From positions 251,488,510 to 251,552,509 of the forward strand of contig NC_061512.1 of NCBI RefSeq assembly GCF_022539505.1: 64,000 bases of DNA, given 5' to 3'. The notes under the pieces were generated by a model. That model searched no databases. It had not been told where the DNA came from and was given only the letters and a program-made list of their open reading frames with translations. The translations under genes and the position numbers were made by a program. This document shows, piece after piece, positions 23,289-34,126 of this stretch (position 1 is the first letter of the stretch; every line of letters starts with the position of its first letter). Origin of the DNA: Lolium rigidum (taxonomy: Eukaryota; Streptophyta; Magnoliopsida; Poales; Poaceae).

Positions 23289-25550
23289 TCAAGATGACTC
23301 AGCTCGCCTGTTCTGAGATGGGAGAGGCCCTAAGCGCTTGAACACTGAAACGTCACATGTGTCCTTCTTCCGGTGTCTACATTCCGGGCAGTTGTCGACT
23401 GTGGGCAATTGGCTCATTCCCGAATCCCAACAGTGCTTAAAGAAAGGACAATCCCAGTGTTTGTCCAGGTCTTCCTGCTCTCTTGACTTTCCCTTAGCAC
23501 GGCGCTCATAACCTTCGTCGTCTCTATCACAACGACGATATTTTCTATTGTCTGCATCAGACCGACGATATCTTTCGTCATCTATATCGTACCGGCGACG
23601 TCGGTCGTACTGATGCTCATATTTGTTAAGGAGGTGCGCAGAGAGTGCTCGTTGATACCGCACGCTTATCACTTGCTCCTCGGTGATGTACCTCCTATCA
23701 TCATATCGGGGCCGGTCGCGTGGGCTGGCCTCCTCCTTTTCCTTGCCACGGGAGTGACCGATCTCTTCTTTGTCGTTGTCATGGTGGTGTGCAAGCCCTG
23801 CCATGTTAACCTCGAATGAGAAACCTGGCTGATGCCTCGTGGAGTGATTGAGTTCCACCATGTTGACGCCTGGAAACGGTCGCGTGTCTACTTTCATGGC
23901 AAACTGACCAAGGATCAAACGGCCTTGTTCTATCGCCGTTTGGATCTGCCGACGCAGCTCTTTGCAGTCATTGGTGACATGGGTGAACGAGTGATGCCAC
24001 TTGCAGTACGGTCTCCCGTTCATCTCTTGCGCCGTGGGGATTTTATGGCCTTCGGGTAACTTCAGCTGTTTTTCCTTAAGCAATAAATCGAAAATTTGCT
24101 CAGCTTTGCTTATATCGAAGTCAAACCCTTTCGCAGGCCCTTGTTGCTTCACCCATTTGCAGGACACGGGAGCTGCCCCCCGAGCCCATTCAGCCACAGC
24201 TACTTCCTGGTCTTCAGAGCCTTCAACGTCTTCTGTCTCGACCAGGCCGATCGGGCATTTGAACTTATCTTGGTACAATTCTGGGTGACGCTGCTCATAC
24301 AATGTCAATTTCTGGACCAAGTGCGCCAATGAATTGTAATCCACCTGGAAAGTCAGATCCTTGAACGGCGCTGCGAGGCCTACCACTGCCAGATCAACTG
24401 CTTCTTTCTCAGTTAACCGAGCCGAATAACATCGGTTCTTGACGGTCCTGAAACGCTGAATGTATTCTGACACCGTTTCTCCCCGCTTCTGCCGCACCTG
24501 CGCCAGCTCGGCAATGACAGCCTCGGTAGCTTCTGAATGGTATTGCACATGGAATTGCTCTTCCAGTTGCTTCCAGGTCCAGACTGAATCTGGTGGCAAT
24601 GAGGTGTACCGCCCAAAAGCTGGTCCTGTGAGAGATTGCGCAAAAAACCTTACACGTAACTGGTCTGATGCTAAGATCATGCCCAACTGTGCCAAATATC
24701 GGCTCACATGCTCAATTGAGATGGACCCTTCAGATCCATTGAACTTTGAGAACTCAGGGAGCCGATACTTGGGTGGCAGTGGAATCAAATCATATTCGTT
24801 GGGGTACGGCTTGGAATAGCCGATCGTTCTTCTCTTTGGCAGGATGCCGAACTGGTCTCTCAAGATTGTACTGATTTGTTCCACTGTATGAGCTGCAGGG
24901 GCTAGGCTTTCATGACTCGTTCCGGTGGCATATTTGGCTAGCCACGCATGTTTATCGGTGTCTGCTCCAGAGATCCCTCCTGCTGCAATCTGGTTCGTGC
25001 GCGCCAAGTTATTACAGTTAGGCACGTACGTGCACACGTACCCATGTGGGATTTCTTTGGGTGGCTCATACAGGAATTGGCAATCGCCAGGATCGCCTCC
25101 AACCTTGTAAACGACATATGCCGGTGAACCCTGTGGCTCTAGAGCGGCAAGCGTGAATGGCAGCTGTGGTCTGGTCTGGAACGGTATCTCTCCCTGGTGA
25201 GTCCCTAGGGTAGGTCCTGTCGGAGAGTACTGATGCTTCATGATTTCCTGAACCACGCGAACCGCAATACGCTCAAAAGAGTTCACCAGGCTCTCAGAAT
25301 GACGGTGTATAGAATGAGCCACCATGTAATTAACTTCCTGGCGTAGAGCTCTGGTGCGTTCCTCTGAAGGGAGAGACAGGTCTACTTCATCGAGAACGCC
25401 TTCAGGTGAGAATCCCTTCCACTTGATGCCATGTGAACGGGTCCTCTCGAAAGAGCCGATGAGATCGGCTTCGAAAAGAGCTTTGACCTCATCATATTTC
25501 TTCTTGTGATCACCAGGCAGCTCCTCATACGTGATCGGTGCGTCCGCCAT
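23289..25550 (-). pseudogene. gag: Element A gag polyprotein
   Basis: The start at 25550 (MADAPITYEELPGDHKKK) is the first ATG after the primer site; the open frame upstream of it is LTR read-through. The frame gives 753 residues. The capsid-like retrotransposon gag domain lies at about residues 275-400 (WKQLEEQFHVQYH...GETVSEYIQRFR). A C-x2-H...H-x4-C element (YCKWHHSFTHVTNDC) replaces the usual CCHC knuckle, as in other Tat-lineage gags. An Arg/Asp/Tyr-rich region follows. In intact relatives the frame continues into protease. Here a TGA, explicable as CGA to TGA, ends it, so gag itself is almost full length but gag-pol is not. Confidence 0.82.
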
Positions 25551-25584
25551 CTCTGCTGCAGATGTTGACGCAGTTGTTGTAGAA

Positions 25585-25603
25585 GGTCCCACCGGGCGTG
25601 CCA
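25585..25603 (-). promoter_or_regulatory. Primer-binding site of element A
   Basis: On the minus strand TGGCACGCCCGGTGGGACC starts 3 nt inside the 5' LTR end. TGG plus position identifies a tRNA primer site. I do not assign the tRNA. Confidence 0.6.
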
Positions 25604-25606
25604 GAA

Positions 25607-25769
25607 TGTGTTTCCTGCCAAAACCCACCGGCGAGCATCGACGGGCAACACGGAGAGCCGGGAGGCTCCCAGGACTGCTGGTGGGCCCTGGTCCCTCGGG
25701 CGATGGCCCGCAATGCTCCGGCACACGTCCTGGCTTATTGCAAGGGCGTGCCACCTGACCTATACCTGG
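25607..25769 (-). repeat. Element A 5' LTR, inner piece (split by element B)
   Basis: This piece matches the first 160 bp of 17066-18230. It continues at 55855 after element B and its 5-bp duplication cctgg (25765-25769 and 55850-55854). Confidence 0.88.
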
Positions 25770-26156
25770 TGACAAAGGATTACTTTGTCAATGCCTACAG
25801 ATTGTAGACTAGGGTTTTGTTAGAAGTAGAGGGCAAGTAGATCTCGAAGGTTTCAGCCGAAAAGTACTCGACGATTATGAAAACTAGGGTTCTGTTGACA
25901 ATAGATTCGATCCTTTCTTTGTTCCTCGACTCCCCCTTATATAGGAGGTGGAGCCGAGGGTTTCGTTTTGTACAAGTTACAGAGTCTGGGACGGTTTCTA
26001 ACTCATCTCGTCAGATTACAAATAACACTTCCTATTACAACTCTAACTTTCCTTAATATATCTTGGGCTCCCGAATCTTCTTATTCTTCTGGTAGTGGGC
26101 CTTCGATAAACCCCCGGGTACTATCTTCGGCAGGCCCATTTGGGATGCCTATGTCA
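25770..26156 (-). repeat. Element B 3' LTR
   Basis: 387 bp. A minus-strand TATA box, CCTATATAAG, lies at about 25937-25946. The inner side adjoins a polypurine tract (CTCGGGGGCTAC on the minus strand, 26157-26168). Confidence 0.92.
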
Positions 26157-27411
26157 GTAGCCCCCGAGATTTTGCTTGAATCGCAGAGTCAGGGAAAATC
26201 TCTACTGTTTATTTTTATTCGAGGGCTTTATCTCTTTCTATACTTCTTCACATAAAATTCTATATTGTACAGGGATAATGGTAGTTGGGGCTAGTTCATC
26301 TGACGGATCAGGTACTAGTTAACTGCTCTAGTGGCAATCCGCAAAAACCTACTTCAAGATCACGTCCCCGGACATGATCTCGGGATACTGGTGTAAACTT
26401 CGACAGTGCCGCTTAAGGTCTTACCATTCGTCGAGTCCCGGCCAAATTTATCGAGTACCTAACGCGTCCGTTAGGATTTTTCTTCGTATCTCGTTGATAC
26501 GGATAAAAGTAGCGAGAGCGCAGTCTTTGGCGATGCCACGCCCAGCAGAACGGATCTGGGTCTTACCTTCGCAAATTTGCGGCATTCAGAAATTGATCGC
26601 AACTTTGGCGTTCTGAGAATATATTGTCGAGTGCTTTTCGGCTTTGGAATAGCACATTTTATCGAGTCATATTTGATGACTTATTTTGTCTTTCCCGATG
26701 GGAGTATATGTAGAGTTATCTGTGTAACTCGAAATATACTCACTCTTGTTTCTTTATTTTAATAAAAATTCATCGGGCACGCGAACAGCGTTCCCGATGG
26801 GAGTAGCCCCCGAGGCTACATCCAAGGACTTGTGCTTGGGTGTAGGCTCCACAGATTAGTCTCCGTTGCCGCTATATTTATAATCTTTCTCGACAGTTTT
26901 ATATTTATCGGGTGCGCGACCAGCGCTCCCGATGGGAGTAGCCCCCGAGGCTATGAACAAATGTTTGCATTTGATCATAGGCTCTCGCCATTTCTATCTT
27001 GTCATACTCGAAATTTTTTATTTTTTCAAAGTAGCCCCCGAGCATTTGGGCAAAAACTTGTGTTTGATCAAAGGCTCCCGAAATAATCTTGCGTTGTCGA
27101 TAAACTTTTCACGCTTCATAGTCGAGCTTTTCTTTTACCTTGATGACGTAGTTGCTGATGATAGCCACGATTTCTGTGTTGGAAATACGCGAAAACCGCT
27201 GTGTATCACTGTCATGTGGGTCCCTTTTTCCTATCCAGTTGACACGTCGTGCAAGTGGGGGACACACGTCCTCCGCTTTGTTTGGCACTATTACTGTATC
27301 TCCTGCCTGTTCACTTCTCGGTAAAAATACCCTTTTACCCCTTGTACACGTGTTTGTCATCTGCATCCTTTCTTTTGTCAATCTAACGGTGGCGACGATC
27401 TGGCACACTGC
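26157..27411. other. Element B 3' non-coding region with repeated polypurine-tract-like motifs
   Basis: No ORF is credible. The motif GTAGCCCCCGAG (a polypurine tract on the minus strand) sits next to the LTR at 26157 and recurs at about 26803, 26939 and 27031. At 26790-26960 it lies inside two copies of a roughly 135-bp tandem unit that includes CCCGATGGGAGTAGCCCCCG. A related string lies at 38231. The region just before 27412 would be the upstream promoter of the antisense gene. Confidence 0.65.
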
Positions 27412-27419
27412 TATATAAA
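27412..27419 (+). promoter_or_regulatory. TATA box of the antisense gene of element B
   Basis: TATATAAA lies 24 bp before the Sabrina-like insertion. With the insertion removed it lies about 125 bp upstream of the ATG at 34228, a normal plant promoter spacing. Confidence 0.6.
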
Positions 27420-27443
27420 GCCATCGTCTTCCTCCTTGAGCAC

Positions 27444-29036
27444 TGATGCGCGTAAATGTACACGTCCGTTGGGAACCCCAAGAGGAAGGTATGATGCGCA
27501 CAGTGGCAAGTTTTCCCTCAGAAAGAAACCAAGGTTTAATCGAACCAGGAGGAGCCAAGAAGCACGTTGAAGGTTGATGGTCGCGAAATGTGATGCGGCG
27601 CAACACCGGGATTCCGGCGCCAACGCGGAACCCGCACAACACAACCCAAGTACTTTGCCCCAACGAAACAGTGAGGTTGTCAATCTCACCGGCTTGCTGT
27701 AACAAAGGATTAAGCGTATCGAGTGGAAGATGTTTGCAAGAAAATAATAAAACACAAGTATTGCGAGTAAATTGTATGCTATGTAAAGAATAGGACCGGG
27801 GTCCACAGTTCACTAGAGGTGTCTCTCCCATAAGATAAAAGCATGTTGGGTGAACAAATTACGGTCGGGCAATTGACAAATAGAGAAAGGCATAACAATG
27901 CATATACATGATATGATAAATATAGTGAGATTTAATCCGGGCATTACGACAAAGTACATAGACCGCCATCCAACTGCATCTATGCCTAAAAGTCCACCTT
28001 CGGAGTTATCGTCCGAACCCCCTCCGAGTATTAAGTTGCTAAGCAACAGACAATTGCATTAAGTATGGTGCGTAATGTAATCAACAACTACATCCTTAGA
28101 CATAGCATCAATGTTTTATCCCTAGTGGCAACGAGCACATCACAACCTTAGAACCTCTCGTCACGATCCCAGATTCAATGAAGGCATGAACCCACTATCG
28201 AGCATAAATACTCCCTCTTGGAGTTAAGAGCAAAAACTTGGCCAGAGCCTCTACTAATAACGGAGAGCATGCAAGATCATAAACAACACATAAACAATAG
28301 ATTGATAATCACCATAATCATAGTACTCACTATCCATCGGATCCCGACAAACACAACATATAGTATTACAGATAGATGATCTTGATCATGTTAGGCAGCT
28401 CACAAGATCCAACAATGAAGCACAACAAGGAGAAGACGACCATCTAGCTATCGCTATGGACCCATGGTCCAGGGGTGAACTACTCACTCATCACTCCGGA
28501 GGCGACCATGGCGGTGTAGAGTCCTCCGGGAGATGAATCCCCTCTCCGGCAGGGTGCCGGAGGCGATCTCCTGAATCCCCCGAGATGGGATTCGCGGCGG
28601 CGGCGTCTCTGGAAGGTTTTCCGTATCGTGGCTCTCGCGTCAGGGTTTTCGCGACGGAAGCTTTAAGTAGGCGGAGGGTCAACGCGAGGGGCCACACGAG
28701 GGGCCCGGGGGATAGGTCGGCGCGGCCGGGGCTTGGGCCGCGCCGGCCACCCCCTGGCCGCCTCGTGGCCCCACTTCGTTAGGTCTTCGGTCTTCCGGAA
28801 GCTTCGTGCAAAAATAGGACCCCAGGCGAAAGTTTCGTCCAATTCGAGAATATTTCTTTACTAGGATTTCTGAAACCAAAAACAGCGAAAAACGACAATC
28901 GGCTCTTCGGCATCTTGTTAATAGGTTAGTTCCGGAAAATGCATAAATATGACATATAATGTGCATAAAACATGTAGGTATCATCAATAAAGTAGCATGG
29001 AACATAAGAAATTATCGATACGTTGGAGACGTATCG
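27444..29036 (-). repeat. 3' LTR of the Sabrina-like element
   Basis: 1,593 bp. The outer end TGATGCGCG is intact. The inner end is C instead of T on the minus strand (CGATACGTCTCC), a substitution of the first LTR base. It contains a long GC-rich inverted repeat around 28688-28783. Confidence 0.9.
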
Positions 29037-31605
29037 GCATCCCTAAGCTTAGTTTCGCTCGTCCGGCGAGGTAAAACGATAACAAAGATAATTTACGAAG
29101 TGACATGCCATCATAATCTTGATCATACTATTTGTAAACATATGTAATGAATGCAGCGATAAAAGCAAAGGTAATGACATGAGTAAACAATCGAATCATA
29201 AAGCAAAGACTTTTCATGAATAGTACTTCAAGACAAGCATCAATAAGTCTTGCATAAGAGTTAACTCATAAAGCAATAAATCAAAGTAAAGGTGTTGAAG
29301 CAACACATAGGAAGATTAAGTTTCAGCGGTTGCTTTCAACTTATAACATGTATATCTCATGGATAGTGTCAACGCAAAGTAATATAACAAGTGCAATATG
29401 CAAGTATGTAGGAATCAATGCACAGTTCACACAAGTGTTTGCTTCTTAAGGTGGAAGGAGATAGGTAAACTGACTCAACAATAAAAGTAAAAGAAAGGTC
29501 CTTCAAAGAGGAAAGCATCGATTGCTATATTTGTGCTAGAGCTTTTATTTTGAAAACATGAAACAATTTTGTCAACGGTAGTAATAAAGCATATGAGTTA
29601 TGAAAATTATATCTTACAAGCCGCAAGCCTCATGCATAGTATACTAATAGTGCCCGCACCTCGTCCTACTTAACTTGGACTACCGGATCTTCGCATGCCA
29701 TGTTTCAACCAAGTGTCACAAAGGGGTACCTCCATGCCGCTCGTACAAAGGTCTAAGGAGAATGCTCGCATTTCGGATTTCTCGCTTTTGATTATTCTCA
29801 ACTTAGACATCCATACCGGGACAACATGGACAACGGATAATGGACTCCCCTTAAATGCATAAGCATGTAGCAAAGTTATTATTCTCATATGAGATTGAGG
29901 ATATATGTCCAACATCGAAACTTCAACCATGGTTCATGGCTTTAGTTAGCGGCCCAATGTTCTTCTCTAACAATTTTGCATGCTCCAACCACTAAAATGA
30001 TAGACCTTCGGACAAGACGGACATGCATAGCAACTCACATGATATTCAACAATAGTTGATGGCGTTCCCCGAAGCATGGTTATCGCACAACAAGCAACTT
30101 AATAAAATATAAAGTGCATAAGTACATATTCAATACTACGATAGTTTTTAAGGCTATTTTGTCCCATGAGCTATATATTGCAAAGGTGGATGATGGAATT
30201 TTAAAGGTAGCACTCAAGCAATTTACTTTGGAATGGCGGAGAAATACCATGTAGTAGGTAGGTATGGTGGACACAAATGGCATAGTAGTTGGCTCAAGGA
30301 TTTTGGATGCATGAGAAGTATTCCCTCTCGATACAAGGTTTAGGCTAGCAAGGTTATTTTGAAGCAAACTCAAGGATGAACAAGTGCAGCAAAACTCACA
30401 TAAAAGACACATTGTAAACATTATAAGACTCTACACCGTCTTCCTTGTTGTTCAAAACTCAATACTAGATATTATCTAGACCTTAGAGAGACCAAATATG
30501 CAAATCAAATTTTAGCAAGCTCTATGTATTTCTTCATTAATGGGTGCAAAGCATATGATGCAAGAGCTTAAACATGAGCACAACAATTACCAAGTATCAC
30601 ATTATCCAAGACATTTTAGAATTACTACATGTAGCATTTTCCAATTCCAACCATATAACAATTTAACGAAGAAGAAACTTCGCCATGAACATTATGAGTA
30701 AAGCCTAAGGACACATGTGTCCATATGCAACAGCGGAGCGTGTCTCTCTCCCACAAAGTGAATGCTAGGATCCATCTTATTCAAACAAAAACAAAAACGA
30801 AAACAAACCGACGCTCCAAGTAAAGAACACAAGATGTGATTGAATAAAAATATAGTTTCAGGGGAGGAACCCGATGATGTTGTCGATGAAGAAGGGGATG
30901 CCTTGGGCATCCCCAAGCTTAGACGCTTGAGTCTTCTTAAAATATGCAGGGGTGAACCACGGGGGCATCCCCAAGCTTAGAGCTTTCACTCCTCTTGATC
31001 ATAGTATATCATACTCCTCTCTTGACCCTTGAAAACTTCCTTCACACCAAACTTCAAGCAAACTCATTAGAGGGTTAGTGCACAATTAATAATTCACACA
31101 TTCAGAGGTGACACAATCATTATTTTCACTTCTGGACATTGCATAATGCTACTGGACATTAGTGGATCAAAGAAATAAATCCAATATAGCAAAAGAGGCA
31201 ATGCGAAATAAAAGGCAGAATCTGTCAAAAACAGAACAGTCCGTAAAGACGAATTTAGAGATGGCACCAGACTTGCTCAAATGGAAAAACTCAAAACTAA
31301 TGAAAGTTGCGTACATATCTGAGGATCACGCTCGTAGATTGGCAGATTTTTCGAATTTTCTACAGAGAACTGTGCCCAGATTCGTGACAGACAGCAATGC
31401 TGTTTCTGCGCAGTAATCCCAAATATAACATCAACTTTGACATAGAAACTTTACTTGGCACAAAAACATGATAAGGAGAGGTTGCTACAGTAGTAAACAA
31501 CTTCCAAGACTCAACAAAACAAAAAATTGCTGTAGGTAAAAACATGGGTTGTCTCCCATAAGCGCTTTTCTTTAACGCCTTTCAGCTAGGCGCAGAAAGT
31601 GCAAA
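29037..31605. other. Non-coding interior of the Sabrina-like element
   Basis: No protein domain is found on either strand. The sequence is homologous to 4520-7031, where it is equally non-coding, so it is a family feature and not local decay. The PPT-like CTAAGCTTAGGGATGC on the minus strand adjoins the LTR. Confidence 0.7.
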
Positions 31606-32259
31606 TCAAGTAACATCGAGAGATGAGGCATCAACATCATAACCTTGGGTGTTGGGAGTTTTCTCAACAATGCATGTTATCTTGTCTATGTAAGTTTCAG
31701 AGGCTCCTTTTTCATTATTCTTAGGCTTGCTATTCTCATCAAACAAATTTTCAGGAACAAGCCAACCATAGTTATTTTCTAGAGCTTCATGCATTCCTAG
31801 GAGTTTACATGGTATTGTTGTCTTAACCTCCCCACCATCATTAATATTATTGGTGTACTTTACTCTCTCCATGTCCATCTTTTCAAGGAGACTAACAAAA
31901 TTGGTGTAAGAACCAAGCATTTTATATTTAGCAAAGACCTTTCTAGCCTCTCTTGCTACACCACCAAATTCTTTAAGAAGGGTTTCTAAAACAAAGTCTT
32001 TCTTTTCTCCTTCCTCCATATCACCAAGTGTGAGAAACATGTGTTGGATTATAGGATTTAGATTAACAAATTTAATTTCCAGCATGTGTACTAAAGAAGC
32101 AACAGCAATTTCATAAGTAGGAGCAAGTTCTACCAAGTGTCTATCCTCAAAATCTTCAGCTGTGCTAACATGAGTGAAAAATTCCTCTATATTATCTCTT
32201 CCAATTATAGACCCTCGGCCTACCGGTATGTCTTTTAGAGTAAACTTAGGATTAAGCAT
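31606..32259 (-). CDS. Sabrina-family ORF (gag-position protein of unknown function)
   Basis: The start at 32259 (MLNPKFTLKDIPVGRG) is chosen because the upstream in-frame codons are low-complexity leader. The frame gives 217 residues. It is predominantly helical, with an acidic/aliphatic N-terminal half (NIEEFFTHVSTAEDFED) and a middle segment around KEFGGVAREARKVFAKYKML. I see no CCHC knuckle, protease or polymerase motif. It is the only ORF of the element, and its C-terminal end is preserved in the older copy at 4430-4490. Its position after the primer site suggests a gag-derived role, but this is inference. Confidence 0.6.
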   Translation of the reverse strand: MLNPKFTLKDIPVGRGSIIGRDNIEEFFTHVSTAEDFEDRHLVELAPTYEIAVASLVHMLEIKFVNLNPIIQHMFLTLGDMEEGEKKDFVLETLLKEFGGVAREARKVFAKYKMLGSYTNFVSLLEKMDMERVKYTNNINDGGEVKTTIPCKLLGMHEALENNYGWLVPENLFDENSKPKNNEKGASETYIDKITCIVEKTPNTQGYDVDASSLDVT

Positions 32260-32490
32260 GATGAAATAAGCAAAAAGTAAACTAGGCAAATAAAGTAAAG
32301 ACAAGTAACTAATTTTTTTTTTTTTGTGTTTTTGATATAGAGAGCAAGACAGTAAATAAAGTAAAACTAGCAACTAATTTTTTTTGTGTTTTGATTTAGT
32401 GCAGCAAACAAAGTAGTAAATAAAATAAAGCAAGACAAAAACAAAGTAAAGAGATTGAGAAGTGGAGACTCCCCTTGCAGGCGTGTCTTG

Positions 32491-32513
32491 ATCTCCCCGA
32501 GCAACGGCGCCGG
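32491..32513 (-). promoter_or_regulatory. Primer-binding site of the Sabrina-like element (tRNA-Asp type)
   Basis: The minus strand reads CGGCGCCGTTGCTCGGGGA. Plant tRNA-Asp predicts TGGCGCCGTTGCCGGGGA, so the two departures are TGG read as CGG and an extra base in the GCTCGG stretch. Both follow the CTG-site anomaly described in the findings. Confidence 0.6.
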
Positions 32514-32524
32514 AAAACAGAGCT

Positions 32525-34121
32525 TGATGCGCGTAAATGTACACGTCCGTTGGGAACCCCAAGAGGAAGGTATGATGCGCACGGTGGCAAGTTTTCCCTC
32601 GGAAAGAAACCAAGGTTTAATCGAACCAGGAGGAGCCAAGAAGCACGTTGAAGGTTGATGGTCGCGAAATGTGATGCGGCGCAACACCGAGGATTCGGCG
32701 CCAACGCGGAACCCGCACAACACAACCCAAGTACTTTGCCCCAACGAAACAAGTGAGGTTGTCAATCTCACCGGCTTGTCTGTAACAAAGGATTAAGCGT
32801 ATCGAGTGGAAGATGTTTGCAAGAAAATAATAAAACACAAGTATTGCGATAGAATTGTATGCTATGTAAAGAATAGGACCGGGGTCCACGGTTCACTAGA
32901 GGTGTCTCTCCCATAAGATAAAAGCATGTTGGGTGAACAAATTACGGTCGGGCAATTGACAAATAGAGAAAGGCATAACAATGCATATACATGATATGAT
33001 AAATATAGTGAGATTTAATCCGGGCATTACGACAAAGTACATAGACCGCCATCCAACCGCATCTATGCCTAAAAAGTCCACCTTCGGGTTATCGTCCGAA
33101 CCCCCTCCGAGTATTAAGTTGCTAAGCAACGGACAATTGCATTAAGTATGGTGCGTAATGTAATCAACAACTACATCCTTAGACATAGCATCAATGTTTT
33201 ATCCCTAGTGGCAACAAGCACATCACAACCTTAGAACTCTACGTCACGATCCCGGATTCAATGAAGGCATGAACCCACTATCGAGCATAAATACTCCCTC
33301 TTGGAGTTAAGAGCAAAAACTTGGCCGAGCCTCTACTAATAACGGAGAGCATGCAAGATCATAAACAACACATAAACAATAGATTGATAATCACCATAAT
33401 CATAGTACTCACTATCCATCGGATCCCGACAAACACAACATATAGTATTACGAGATAGATGATCTTGATCATGTTAGGCAGCTCACAAGATCCAACAATG
33501 AAGCACAACAAGGAGAAGACGACCATCTAGCTACTCGCTATGGACCCATGGTCCAGGGGTGAACTACTCACTCATCACTCCGGAGGCGACCATGGCGGTG
33601 TAGAGTCCTCCGGGAGATGAATCCCCTCTCCGGCGGGGTGCCGGAGGCGATCTCCTGAATCCCCCGAGATGGGATTCGCGGCGGCGGCGTCTCGGAAGGT
33701 TTTCCGTATCGTGGCTCTCGGTACTCGGGGTTTTCGCGACGGAAGCTTTAAGTAGGCGGAGGGTCAACGCGAGGGGCCACACGAGGGGCCCGGGGGATAG
33801 GTCGGCGCGGCCGAGGCTTGGGCCGCGCCGGCCACCCCTGGCCGCCTCGTGGCCCCACTTCGTTGAGGTCTTCGGTCTTCCGGAAGCTTCGTGCAAAAAT
33901 AGGACCCCGGGCGAAAGTTTCGTCCAATTCCGAGAATATTTCTTTACTAGGATTTCTGAAACCAAAAACAGCGAAAACAAGAATCGGCTCTTCGGCATCT
34001 TGTTAATAGGTTAGTTCCAGAAAATGCATAAATATGACATATAATGTGCATAAAACATGTAGGTATCATCAATAAAGTAGCATGGAACATAAGAAATTAT
34101 CGATACGTTGGAGACGTATCA
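32525..34121 (-). repeat. 5' LTR of the Sabrina-like element
   Basis: 1,597 bp, TGATGCGCG to GACGTATCA, with a GC-rich inverted repeat near 33770-33860. It is nearly identical to 27444-29036 apart from CAG/CTG-associated differences. Confidence 0.92.
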
Positions 34122-34126
34122 AGCAC

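Larger units (their letters stand above)
27444..34121 (-). mobile_element. Complete Sabrina-like gypsy element inserted in element B
   Basis: This element is 6,678 bp long, with LTRs at 27444-29036 and 32525-34121. The 5-bp target duplication is agcac (27439-27443 and 34122-34126). On the minus strand the order is 5' LTR, primer site at 32491-32513, one ORF (31606-32259), about 2.6 kb of non-coding DNA, polypurine tract, 3' LTR. No protease, RT or integrase is present, so it is non-autonomous. The LTRs match my recollection of the Triticeae family Sabrina. LTR differences cluster at CAG/CTG, which makes an LTR-based age estimate unreliable. Confidence 0.88.

Noticed and set aside
25550..25775. 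Upstream extension of element A gag into the LTR and across into element B
   Set aside because: Upstream codons are LTR, primer site and the B insertion junction; the real start is the ATG after the primer site at 25550.
28491..29005. Reading frames of 65-145 residues in the GC-rich parts of the Sabrina-like LTRs (also 33564-33998 and 7156-7584)
   Set aside because: They recur in each LTR copy in different lengths, are interrupted differently and match LTR promoter/hairpin DNA, not a protein family.
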